Source of the DNA: Ignelater luminosus
Taxonomy: Eukaryota; Arthropoda; Insecta; Coleoptera; Elateridae
Assembly: GCA_011009095.1 (NCBI GenBank)
Contig: VTPC01000634.1
Location: forward strand, 62,001 to 126,000
Length of the DNA: 64,000 bases
Direction of reading: 5' to 3'
Below, in pieces: positions 24,621 to 36,068 of the stretch. Both the position numbers and the translations under genes were made by a program. Under the pieces are notes generated by a model that was not told where the DNA came from, searched no databases, and was given only the letters and a program-made list of their open reading frames with translations. The number at the start of each line of letters is the position of its first letter. Position 1 is the first letter of the stretch.

Positions 24621-24739
24621 CTTATACAGGGTGATTTATGTAACACGCCGTTTAAAACCTTCAAATGCAATCCCAACATATATTTTTTTAAAAGCTACTA
24701 GGAATATCTGCAAATTAAAAAAAATTAAGAAGACATCGC

Positions 24740-25000
24740 CAAAGAACTGCTACAACTGTAGGAAATGAAATTGCAATTGTAGAAGCATTAGATCAGATTC
24801 TCTGATATTAGCCAAAGAATGCATTGACTGAAAAGCTGGAATAAGTCAACCAACAGTTTGTCGGATAATTAGAAAAAAATACATTCCATCTTTATCACGT
24901 TATGCTCAAACATAAGATATATTCTAAACCATTTGAATCTAAATAATAATTTTTTAAACGAATATTGTTTAGCGACGAATCAACATTTAAAAATAGTAAA
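24740..25000 (+). pseudogene. Decayed Tc1/mariner-type transposase fragment
   Basis: Open pieces read RQRTATTVGNEIAIVEAL, then after stops GISQPTVCRIIRKK (helix-turn-helix), then LFSDESTFKN, where the Asp is the first catalytic residue. These blocks occur in this order in insect transposases that carry DUF4817. Several stops separate them, and the rest of the catalytic domain is missing where the LINE begins. Confidence 0.65.
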
Positions 25001-25287
25001 GAACAGATAAACATAACAAATGCACGTGTCAACGTGTCAACATCCTCATTTCTTTCGGATGTGGAAGGTAGAGGTTTTTTAAGAAACTATCCAAAGGATA
25101 ATAGATTTGCGGCTGCGACAAAGCATTTTATAATTTCTACGCACGATAAAAAGATGCTCAATGTTCCAGAACACCAAATATCAACAGATGTTTACAGAGA
25201 AAATTAAATAATAAGAGACACAATGAACATCCTAAAAATAACAAGCAGAACGCGCAAATTAAAAGTTTTACTATAGGCAAAAGAAAT

Positions 25288-27872
25288 TTGAAAGCAACCA
25301 GCCCCTTAAGGAATAATTCATCTGAACTGAATGACGATCAAGTTCTATGTCACTTCTGTTCCAAGTCGTCGCTCGATACTAGCAATCAGTGGATTTTCTA
25401 CGACGGTTGTGAATCCTGGTTTCACAGTTCTTGCGTCAACTTCACAGATGATGAAGTCTCCAGACTTGGTGCATCAAGCACAAAGTGGTTTTGCAACAAA
25501 TGTCAAAGGCAAATGGAAGCCTGTACACGCCCTCATTGTCCTCAAGAGCTCCGAGGAGTTTTAAGACAGATAAAGGATTTGCCATTCATATATGCCGTAT
25601 ACATCCTCATATTGAAAACGCTTCTTCACAATGCACTAAGAAACCGTTACTAGATCGTCTTTTTATTTACAAAAAACACACTCGCATCTCACGTCGGATT
25701 CTTAATGGAGCTAAACATTTGGCTGCACAAAAGTTGAATCATACATTGGATGACTGTATCAAGAACAATGACTCGAATGCTTGGGAGGCACTTCTTCTGT
25801 TTCCTTACAAAGTCTTTCGAATTTCTGCAAAGCCAAAGGCAAAAGATTCATTCACATCGCTGGTAAAGGCAAACATCAACTCCTGCTCACTGTCTGGACC
25901 TCAAAAATCAAATGAAATCTCCTCCAATATACATAAACGAGTAACAGCAAAAGTAGCCGACTTTCACATTCGAGGTGTCGTCAAACTTCTCAGTTCGAAT
26001 GATACCTTAGCAGATACTGATGAAGACACTGACTTTGATTTAAAGAAGAAACATCCTTCACCTCTTTCGGAAAATCACGATTGCCTAACTGTGTACGAAT
26101 CTGGCGTGCAAAAAGCCATCAACTCCTTTCCGTCCGATTCAGCTTCTGGCATTGATGGCTTGTTTCCTCAACACTTGAAAGATATGACTTCCAAATCAGC
26201 ATCTGAATCAGGAAGAAACTTTCTCATGTCCATTACATAATTGTATAACTTCATAGTTGCTGGAAAAGTAGATCCATTAATATGTCCTCTTTTGTATGGA
26301 GCTTCGCTTTGGGCGTTGAAGTAAAAGAATAAAGGTCTTCGTTTCATTGCATTTGTAAATGTGTTTCGACGTTTGACGGCAAAGCTAGCTTGCCGTGAAG
26401 TTCGCGAGGATGTTAAAAACTATTTTCGTCCCAATCAAGTTGGTTTCGCAACTCAACGTGAATGTGAAGCTACTATCCATGCTGTATGAACTTTTGTCAA
26501 CGCACCTAAAATGTCGGCATGTGTGCTACTTAACATTGATTACAAAAACTCATTCAACTCTGTCAAACGTGATGTTATGTTACGTTACAAAAAGTTTTCA
26601 CTGTTTTTATTTCTGTGGTAATGCTACTCTTCCTCGACAGACCTAGTATTTGAAAAACGTGTTATTCTATCTTTAGTTGCAGATTAACAAAAAGATCCCA
26701 TCGGACCAATGACATTCAGTTTGGCCATTCAGCCCGTAACAGATGAGCTGAAGTTTGAACTAAACGTGTTTTACCTGGATGACGGTACCTTGAGTCATGA
26801 CCCTTTCCGATTTCATGAATCTTATCGATATATGTCAGATAATAGGACTTCAAATTTAAAATTAATCGTTTAACTAGATTGCCTTCACATGTTGCTTACT
26901 TTTTGTTAAAAAACTGCTTTGCAATCCCAGAATTAACCTATCTGATGAGAACAAGTCCTGCATGGAAATTTCCAAAATGGTGTAGTGACTTGGATAATCA
27001 GTTGAAAAACGACATGGAGTCGATTTTGAACATCGAACTGGATTGCGTTCAATGGACCCAAGTACGCCTTCCAATAAGATCAAGAGGATTAGGAATTCGT
27101 AAACTAACAGACATTGCTTTGCTAGCTTTCCTTTCTTCAACTTTCGGTATACGTACATGACCCGGTAAATCTCATTTGTCCTTCATTGGACAAGGCCACT
27201 GTATATTTTGAGAAGGAAGCTAAAAAGATTTGGAAGGAACTAAGTCCTTTGAGCAGTCCTACCATTCTATGGTATCAACGAAACTGGGACATAATTAACA
27301 TTCAATTTTAATAGTCTCACAGAGACCGCACGTTTGAAGGCTTTACAACATCCGGAGTATGGTGCTTGGTTGCAAGCGATTCCGTCATCAAATATTTGAA
27401 GTTTGATGGATAATAATTCTTCACGTGTTTGCGTTGCGTTACGAATCGGTTGCCTAGTATGTCGTCCGCATCATTGTATATGCGGTGCTCCAGCGAGTGT
27501 CGATGGAAGGCACGGACTACACTGTAGTAAAGGATCAGGTCGATTCTCACGTCATAATGAACTAAATAATATTTTAAAACGTTCACTGTCATCGATGGAA
27601 ACGCCGATGGACTGGTTCGAGACGATGGAAAGCGACCTGACGGGATGACACTTGTTCCTTGGAGTAGATGTCAACACTTAGCTTGGAATTCCACCTGTAC
27701 AGATACTCTTGCTGACTCAAATATAGCACATTCCGCTGTTGAAAGCGGTTATGCAGCTGAAGCAGCAGCGAAGAGGAAGCACTCAAAAGGCAAAGTGATT
27801 AAAAAAAGTCACAATTTCTTTCTTGTTTTCTCAGTGGAGACTTTGGGTCCTTTGAGTAAAGAACGCAAGACT
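25288..27872 (+). pseudogene. R2-like LINE relic with PHD-like finger, RT and nuclease
   Basis: Segments in order across several frames are as follows. A PHD-like zinc finger lies at about 25339-25515 (CHFC...WFHSSC...WFCNKC), with a Tyr where one Cys ligand is expected. A long open stretch lies at 25485-26240, ending in AINSFPSDSASGIDGL before RT. RT pieces follow (FRPNQVGFATQRECEA; LNIDYKNSFNSV), then the catalytic FYLDDG at 26769-26786. A post-RT region lies at 26879-27160. A CCHC motif (CICG...HGLHC) lies at about 27474-27525. Last comes a LVPW...WNSTCTDTL block like the restriction-type endonuclease at the end of R2-class LINEs. At least four frameshifts make it inactive. Family placement is by motif order and is tentative. 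Confidence 0.75.
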
Positions 27873-28293
27873 TAGTGATTCTAGATCAAAACAGTTTTAA
27901 CGCAGAGAATGCTTGCGTTTTTGAAACCCTGCCCTCTTCCACTTCCATGGAAGAAATATTTTATTTGTCATAAAATAACAAAATTGTGTATTAGCCTTTC
28001 AGTGTAAATTATATAAAGCATAATTGTAATGCTTATTTTGTATATTTCTGTATTGATGATTGATATAAATCTTCTTCTTTTACTTAATTTTCTAGTTATA
28101 GATTACGAAAGTTTTCACTTTGGAACATAACCTTGACATGACATCGGCATACTGTCATGCTGAAGTGATAGTCTCTCTGATAACTGTATTTCTATAAACT
28201 TAAGTGAAAACTAACATGGATCAACGTTATTTATGAATTTGTAAGTTTGACTATCTAAATTGTTAAGGGGTATGTTTTACGTGAATCACCCTG

Positions 28294-29580
28294 TATTTTT
28301 ACTAGAGTTTAAAAGGTGCTCGTGATGTTTTTAGATATGCCAAGCACCCTCTGGCATCCCCATGGATACAGCTGTGAAAGAGGGGTTGTTCTAAATCATT
28401 ATCAATCAACTCATGAACAAAATTTATCCAAAGACAGACTTACTTAGACAGAATGGGGTACTACGGAATGCCTAAATGAAAAGATCAGAAATTATCACTG
28501 CTAACTGCAGTCGTCTTCTCGAAAGTATTAATTGAGCATTTCACATCGTTGGAAATTTGCAATTTTTATTTTATTTATATAATACTAGTTGTTATTACAC
28601 TAATTATTACTGGACTAATTTTTTAAAACAATTAAAAACATTGATATTGTTATGTAAGCTTTTCTGTTGTTAACTATAATTTTAGTTCAGTTTTCTATTG
28701 CGTGTTTAAGGGTCTGACAAGTGAATGTGGTATTAAAGTACATATGTGCATTTTTTAACCTAATTTATTAGTTATATTTTATATTGAACTTTTAATATTA
28801 ATCGCAATTAAAAAATAGTTATCTGAACAAAAGATGAAAATCAAAAAGTAAACAGTAACTTCTTAAAAGTCTATCGAAGATAGATGAAAAATTTAAAAAC
28901 GAACTACGCATTATCAGATACTTTTATATGTATCTGTGCATAAAGATAAACAATAACCATTTATATTACTTATTATCTACGCTCTTTAGAAATATCTTGA
29001 ATCAAAATTTATTATTAGAGGCTACTATACTACTTCAAAGTCCTACCTTACAAAAATACTTATAGATAATGATAATTATAAATCGAGGACGTGCCAATAC
29101 CGATAACAAGTGTACTGCCTGATTCATACATTTTTTATATTATGTATTTGGGGCATTCAATAATGAATTAAATGCGAATTTTTCCTATTTTTATTTAATG
29201 CATCCCTTCGCTATCATTTTGTTAGGATTAGAATCACATGACGATAACCTTCAAGGAAAAATATTGAAAAAAAAATATGTTATACTTAATTTAGCATTTG
29301 TGTAGCAACATAAATTTCAAAAAAAGCAATTTCTCCAAAACATCAAATTATTCAGTATAATTAAAAATTCTTACTAACAGCACGAAGTGCAAATAACCAG
29401 AATTCCTACCTCGAAAGATACTACGTTAATGAAATTTTTTATTAGACAAATGTTTATTTTATTTTTAGTGTTAGTGGGTTTTTCCTAAGGAATATTCGAA
29501 AATTTGGCCTATAAAGATAAAACAAATCGTATTTCAGTTATTTACTTTATTAATAGTTTCTACCAACAAAAATGTTGTAA
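28294..29580. other. Intergenic, no gene seen
   Basis: AT-rich DNA between the composite transposon and peptide gene 4. There are no open frames above background and no inverted repeats I can support. Confidence 0.5.
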
Positions 29581-29583
29581 GAG

Positions 29584-29714
29584 TATTTAAATAGAAGAGA
29601 ACGATTATTTCTTAACTTAGTTTTTTTTTGTAAAGCGCTAATTCGAAATTAATTCAAAAGCTCCAAACAGTTTTCAATTTTGTAGATTGAACTTTTTGTT
29701 AACATTGTGAAAAA
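29584..29714 (+). promoter_or_regulatory. Probable promoter and leader of peptide gene 4
   Basis: A tatttaaata box at 29584-29593 lies about 30 bp upstream of a plausible start region (29611-29620). A possible acceptor (ttttgtag, ending 29685) precedes the ATG by 29 bp, so a non-coding first exon is likely here too, though its donor is not clear. Confidence 0.4.
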
Positions 29715-30030
29715 ATGAAACCCATTGTTGCTGTCGTCGTTATCGTCGCCTTAACAGTATTTTATTTTTCCGAGGCCGGTGTTGTACCATTATCATCCAC
29801 AACAAGTCATTTATCAAATTCCCAAAACTCCCAATTCAAACAAGCATTTGGTTCGGGGATGCCATGTAAATGCATGAATTGGAGAAACTGTGGCGGTATT
29901 GTTAATTCAGGGTGAGTAGTAGTATATGATAAATATTTCAATTTTCAATTAAATAACGATAACGTTTTTTTTCTTCAGAGTTTACTGTTCTCCTAGCTAC
30001 ATATTCGTTTGCTGTGTTGTTGATAACTAA
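29715..30030 (+). CDS. Secreted six-cysteine peptide precursor, family member 4
   Basis: Coding exons are 29715-29911 and 29979-30030 with a 67-bp phase-2 intron (gtgagt...ttcttcag). The product is 82 residues. The signal peptide is valine-rich and ends SEAG at residues 19-22. A Ser/Asn/Gln-rich linker follows, and the cysteines lie at 51, 53, 59, 69, 77 and 78 (C-x-C-x5-C-x9-C-x7-CC). The NWR(N)C block is shared with member 1 and the CSPSYxFVCCV block with member 3. The junction codon is Gly instead of Asp or Glu. Polyadenylation signal aataaa lies at 30058-30063. The mature domain is basic around the CxC motif. The function is unknown. Confidence 0.9.
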
Positions 30031-30737
30031 GAAGATTCTTGTATTCGCTATGTTAAGAATAAAATTTTTGAAATGCTTGTTTTTTGCTATCTCAAGAAAG
30101 GTCATAAATTAGAAATGTTATCAAATACTATTAATTTTTTACAAGGTGCAATTTTAATTTTCCTTGGAAAATTGTATCTTCCACTTTTCCACCGGGACCA
30201 TGCCAGTAACTTCCCTTATAAACAAGCTGTCGCTGTCACTTGTGATTCTCTTCTTGTTGAGTCTCAGCATAAAAAATCCATTATCTTTCAACTCTTTAAA
30301 TCTCTGGTGGTAAATTAATTTCCCTCTTCTTTCTTAACATTAGCTATAGATTAAAATGTTTGATTAATACTTTTAAAAAGTTGTAATTACAATTCAATTT
30401 AAATGATTGGTCATTATTCGAGAAAGTCTATTTTTTTTGCTATATCAACTAGTGCTAAAAGCTTAAAGTAGAATACAGGAAAGTTTCTGATAAAACTTAA
30501 GAGGGAAATCAACAGACTCAAACTCATAGTAACTGTTGAAGGATCTAAAAAAACAATTTTCATTACGAAACAATTAAATGTGGAAAATCCAATAAAAACT
30601 TCAATTTTAAGTATACCACCTACATAATAGAACTGTGATCAAACACAATGAGTGGAAGTCAGTATGAAGGTTCAAGATAAAAACATTTTAAATCACACAC
30701 TTATTAATGTGTGTATATAACCAACAACACAAATTAC

Positions 30738-30803
30738 TATAAATATCGTTGCAAGATAATATTTATTCAGTTTTTCTGCAGCATTCGCGCAACAACCGAT
30801 CCG
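30738..30803 (+). promoter_or_regulatory. Strong core promoter with short non-coding exon, gene uncertain
   Basis: The tataaata box at 30738-30745 lies exactly 31 bp upstream of the A in a tcagtt initiator (30769). The presumed exon ends at 30803 in ccg|gtaagtt. A second candidate untranslated exon lies at 31213-31255 (ttccag before, gtatgt after). No coding sequence follows nearby; the next same-strand gene is peptide gene 5 at 36069, which lacks a clear promoter of its own. Confidence 0.55.
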
Positions 30804-31259
30804 GTAAGTTAATTTTTCAAAATTATTTGTTTCTTACATAAATTCACACTAATTCATCATTTTCAAACTTCCATTATTATCTTTAATAACTATTAAGTAA
30901 GAACATGAGACCATGTATCATTCTAATATACCTAAATAGGGCATAAACAATAACGCAGAGAGGAATAATCACACGCGTAATCCCTAATATCTAATATTAT
31001 CCGTGTAGTGAATATTGGTGGTATAGTAAATACCCGCAGATAATTACCTCTTTGCATATAAAACGTTGATATTAAAACACCCTAACTAACATCGATTATT
31101 TATTGGTTAAAGGATCAATTCACTTTTCGAACTTGAACGTATTAATTATTTAGTATTTGAAAATGATAACAATTTTTTCAAATACATTACAACTTCTCAT
31201 TAATTATTCCAGAGAAAATAAGCAGGTTCGGAAGGAAAAACAAGGTTTTCTTTCGGTAT

Positions 31260-32400
31260 GTAAAATATTCAGCATTGTTATCCAAGCAACATTCGTTCTC
31301 TAAGGGGATTTAAATTTTAAAATTTTAGTGCTAGAAATGTAATATAATAACAGTAATAAGGTTAGAAACAATTATACAGACAGAGTTCCCTTTGTTTTTT
31401 TAAATTAGTTTTATTTTATCGTGGAAATGCATATTCTAATTTTTATTTTTATTAAATATTTAGACTCCACGCTGATCTTTCTAATCTGTCTTAATATACC
31501 ATTTTTATATTTCTACGAGATCGGTGTCACAGTATGGCAACCTCTACAGAGCAGTGTTAACGCAAAACTGATGAATTCATTACATTTTAAAATTGGTAAA
31601 TTTTACTGGAAAAGCAGAAATGCAGAAACAAAATTTCCGAGAATAATTATGAACTCACAATCAGCGTGGCGTGGTACGAATGATATGGCACAGGTGTTAT
31701 TGGAACAAAAAAACAACTTTGTTATCATTAATGCATTTCATAATACCTTAATGCGCATTTAGCTTCAGCAATTTTATTAAACTTTTATATGTATAGGGCG
31801 TGCGTCTCAACTATCGTGCATGGAGTATAATGTCCGTTATTTATAGCATGTGTAAAAATAATAATTACTGGTAGCAGTCACAATGCTTGAGAATTTTCTG
31901 AGGTTATGTACAGACTTATTTTTACAGTGAAATACGTAATTTAAATTAAACTTATTTTAGTAGTTAAAGTTCCTGGATTCTTTTGTTTAATCCATTTATG
32001 TTTCCCTTTAGTTAAATCATTCAAGTAAAAATAAAAACGCCCACTTCCCAGAATTTTATTTATTGGGCATTGGGAAACATTAATGATTTAAAGTTATTTT
32101 AATCAAATTAACAAAGTATGGTGATAAACTTAAAATAAATAACTGTAACTAACATAACAAACCATGACCCGTTTCTTTAATTAACTACCGTATATACTAT
32201 AGATCACTGAAGATGGCTTTCGTGCCAAAACCGGTTTGATATTAAGATCAATAAACTCATAAGGAAGTAATTAATATAATTATCCTAAGCTTCATATAGT
32301 TTGTCTCTGAAAAAAATTGAGATTTGGGTTTGCTTTCGCCATGGAATTGGTCTAATAAAGAGAATCATATAGCTGTTGTAGCGCTACAAAAGTGTTGAAT
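31260..32400. other. Intergenic, possible retroelement 3' end
   Basis: Mostly AT-rich. At 32206-32240 the sequence actgaagatggctttcgtgc followed by caaaaccgg resembles 3' regions of some insect retroelements. A frame of 113 codons at 31421-31762 has no recognisable domain. Confidence 0.3.
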
Positions 32401-32419
32401 AAAAAAAAGAGGGCACTTT

Positions 32420-33270
32420 CAAAACCGTATGTTTATGTATCGGTGCATCAAGTTGTTCGAGGAGACTGGAGACATTTAAGGACTGCCAACAGACACCAAA
32501 AGCCATCAAAGACAGAATTAGGAGAAATCTGCTACGTAAGCAGAAAAGCATGGCTCGTGAGATGAATACGACGCAAAAGTCACTCAGTCGAATAATATTA
32601 AAAGACTTGGACCTCGGAGCCTTAAAACGTCGTACCGGATAATTACTGACTGCAGTTCCTTAAAAAAAGATCGAAAAACTGAAACGGCTGTTGGTGAAAG
32701 AAAAAAGAAATCCTGTTTACTGACGAAACAATCTTCACCATCCAGGAACAGTTCAATAAGCAAAATAACAGGATTTATGCAAACTCATCTAGTGAAGCCT
32801 CTAAACTGGTCTCACAGATTAAAAAAGGCCATCACCCATCAGCATCAGTCGTGCTTTGGTGGGGTGTTTCCTATGATAGGGTCACCGATTTGCATTTTTG
32901 CAAACCAAGTGTGAAAACGTCGGCGAAAGTTTATCAATAATCTGTCCGAAAGTCGTCGTGAACTCACTCAACTACACCCTTTTCCAAAACCAATCGTGGA
33001 TTTTCCACAGGATTCTACGCCGGTCCACAGAGCGATGACCACTCAAAAATGGCTCCAAAACAATGTGCCAGATTTGATAAGCACCAAAGACTGGCCTTCT
33101 GGCAGTCTCGACTGAAATCCTTCAGATTATAAATTGTGGTCTGTTTTCGAAGACATGGTGTGTCACAAAAGATACCCCAACATTGAATCCTTGGAGCTGG
33201 TTCTGGACCGAGCTGTGGTCAATTCTTTGCGTGGCCGGCTAGGTTCAAGGTTTGTCTTAAAGCATAAGGT
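32420..33270 (+). pseudogene. maT-like (DD37D) mariner transposase relic
   Basis: Pieces in order are a helix-turn-helix region (YRCIKLFEETGDI, then MAREMNTTQKSLSRII), the first catalytic block ILFTDETIF near 32715, HPSASVVLWWGVS, QDSTPVHRAMTTQKWLQ near 33010, and NPSDYKLWSVFEDM near 33115-33155. Between the second and third catalytic Asp there are 37 residues, the spacing of the maT clade. Multiple stops and frameshifts make it inactive. I could not find its terminal repeats. Confidence 0.75.
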
Positions 33271-33379
33271 AGTCATTTCGAATAAGAGTATCGCATATTA
33301 TTCAATTGTTTGTTGTAAGATTAACAAAAAAAAATCTTTGGTATGTTACTTGCACAAAAGTCTGATTTTAGTTGTTTAG

Positions 33380-35230
33380 ACACCACCCGTTTGAACGGGG
33401 TGTTTTTACTATACGGGAAGTTTAAGAAACGCAAGTCGTTTCTTCTGCACTACCACTAATTAAGAGATCATAAAACCAGTATTCGTTCGATACTACACAC
33501 CACCTCTATTAAACCTGCAGTTTTTCTATTAAACAGGATGGATATTCAAATATCAATTTTCACTTGAAACTTCGACCTTTATTTGTAAGTTGATTACAAT
33601 ACTTTCTTGTGAGTTGCAATACAGAAGATGTTTCGGAGCATCACATTCTTAGGAGACATTTATGCAAGTCGAAACAACGGAGAAATGTTAAAGTTTAAAA
33701 GCGATCCGGTATAGCTAGTACATAGAAAAACTACCAGTTCAAGATAGTTGGTATTTGGTATCAATGCTCTCTTCAACTACAGAGTGCTGCATTTTAACAA
33801 TTTGCGTTTTTCGATCATTCTTCAATAGTGTTTTCCACCCTACTAAAAACTTCTCTTGCTAATACCAAGGCGAATCGAGAAATTAAGAAAAGCGTTTTTC
33901 CTGAAGACAAGTAGAATTTTGGTTTCTTGTTGCAATTAGACTTCCATCCTGGGCTGTAAAAAGAGGCCTAATAAAGATAAACATAAATCAATACTTGGTT
34001 CGAAGTTGCTTTTTCTAGAGCAAACTTCGGTTGACAATTAAAACACTTTATCTTCATAGTTTCAAAAACTGTACGATGCCCAAAATTTATTAATTGTAAC
34101 GGTCAAACCTGACCGAAAACTTAAGCTCTGTTATTGGAATTGATAAGAAACACTCAGGTGGGTTATATGTGAATAAAATTCCAATTCCATAACAGGAGTC
34201 TTCTTAATTAATCAAATTAAAAATTTATCGTTGAGCGACATCAAAAGTAACTACAGAAAGGTCAAGTTCCTTAACAAGAAAAGATAAAATGTGTAGGGCA
34301 AGTTTCTTATCCTATGGTTGGTACCTACATATCACAGTATCCAAATTATACGCGACGACATAAAAATGAATTTTGAAAAATGAACGAAACATTATCGTCC
34401 AGATTACTTGACGAATTAACATTGAGCTTTCGAAGTATTCTGTTCTTGGGCATATGAAAATTATTATCAAGAAACAACTAATAGAGACCTATTGTCAAAA
34501 AAAATTAGTCAATTAGATCGCTTCCAAGCAGATGTTTGTTTCATCAGTTTATCAAGAATTTAAATGTTCTAAAAAGTAGGCAAAGTCTCTACAAAAGAAT
34601 ACAACGGTTTGTCCGTTTTCCTTTTAAATCTTATAGGAAAGGAACGCCATGTCCAAAAAGCATCTAATGTATGGTTTAATTAAATAATAGTTTTGAGAGT
34701 ATAGGTGTTCGAGAAATGCATGCCCTAATATTAGGTAAAACTAATTTCAAGTTATTATTAAAAATGTTGAAAAGTACTACCTCCAGAAGCAGATAAAAAG
34801 CATTTACAAGGTCAGTTTGCAGAATTATGGCTAGGCAATTTTCGTTTTAAAGCTTTTTTTTTTCATTAAGTGTGGTTCTCTAGTTACGTTAGGGCCCAAG
34901 TCATCAATTTCTTCTAGAATCAACCACAAAGTTAATTCGTCTCTATGACCATATTTGTCAAGTTTAGTCTGATTTGGAATGAAAAACAATTTAGAGTACC
35001 CACATCCAAATAGAATACACTGATTAACAATGGAAAAACCAAACCAAAATAAACAAGTTGTTCAGAAATCAATATAAATGAACGAAACGACATGATTCGT
35101 ATCATGAGAAACTAGAAAGCAAAAACAGAAAGATTTTATGGAAAATTAATGCTAAGTAAGGGAAGAGCAGCTATAAGATAGATAGTTCATACTTCCACGT
35201 AGTGCATAAGCTGAATGAAAAGCAGTACTA
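33380..35230. other. Intergenic, no gene seen
   Basis: AT-rich sequence without credible reading frames or repeats. Confidence 0.5.
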
Positions 35231-35238
35231 ATGCATAG

Positions 35239-35388
35239 CAGAGTTGGGCAAAAACTGTGCTTGAATTACTTTTAAAACAGGGCTTGCTTTAAAAATCTGA
35301 TTACTGTGCTTGGTAATTCGAAGCACATTAACTCGGAGCTTGGGGGTTTGGTAATTGAAGCACTTTATCTCAGCTCTTTGCCCACAGT
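35239..35388. mobile_element. hAT-type MITE, about 150 bp
   Basis: The left end reads cagagttgggcaaa and the right end is the complement of actgtgggcaaag. The arms go on to share gtgcttgaattac / gtgcttcaattac. cagNgttgggcaa is a widespread hAT end. The 8-bp flanks (atgcatag and atgtcatg) agree only partly, so the exact border is uncertain. Confidence 0.6.
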
Positions 35389-36035
35389 ATGTCATGTATG
35401 TATTTAGTAACAATCAGAATAATGACTCGAAAAAATAAAAATTGGAAAAAAGAAAGGGAAGATCACTATACAGGTGGAAATAAACCATATCGAACGACGA
35501 CAGGAGAAAGTAGATTTCCAGATCGTATTGAATTCTCAAATATCAGATTGTTATTTACAAGTCACAAATTTCGAAATAGAAAACTTCAAACTACATACAA
35601 TGTATAACATTTTGATGTAGTCTCGAATGCACCTAACTATAAATTCAGTAAATCCTTTAATCACTAATTACCAAATTTTTGTCTATTTTGCATTATACCC
35701 TTAATCAGCTCTTAATTGTGATATATCTACCATTAGATATTTTTTTGTCTTTTTAATCTAAACAACTCTTCTTTTAAAATTATCCCACATTAACATTAAT
35801 GTCCTTTTCAGAAACTTTCGCGAAAAATTTAAATTCCCTAAAACGAATTAAGAGAGTTGCCAAAGTATTAGCATTTTCCGTTTCCTAAAGAAATATTTTA
35901 AAAGCAAAATTATTTGATTTTCTCAATGTAAAATTACCTATCAATTCTATTACGTTGTTTACTTCATCAACAGTGCAAGCAGTTGTATTAATTTGCACGT
36001 TATCGTTTTGTAACAAACTCAAATTACTGTTGCAG

Positions 36036-36068
36036 AAGTAGTGTAAGGTACAACTAGAACTTCCCACA
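36036..36068 (+). other. Leader of peptide gene 5, probably after a splice acceptor
   Basis: The sequence ttactgttgcag ends at 36035 and reads as a good acceptor, 33 bp before the ATG. This matches the layout of members 2 and 3, where an untranslated first exon is spliced just ahead of the start codon. Confidence 0.45.

Larger units (their letters stand above)
24627..28293 (+). mobile_element. Decayed Tc1/mariner-type transposon carrying a nested LINE
   Basis: The ends match as inverted repeats: cagggtgatttatgtaa at 24627 and the complement of cagggtgattcacgtaa ending at 28293, with TA on both sides. The left part keeps transposase traces. The middle (about 25.0-27.9 kb) is an unrelated LINE relic, so the LINE inserted into the DNA transposon. 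The inverted repeats are only about 18 bp with two or three mismatches, so the pairing is probable rather than certain. Confidence 0.7.
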
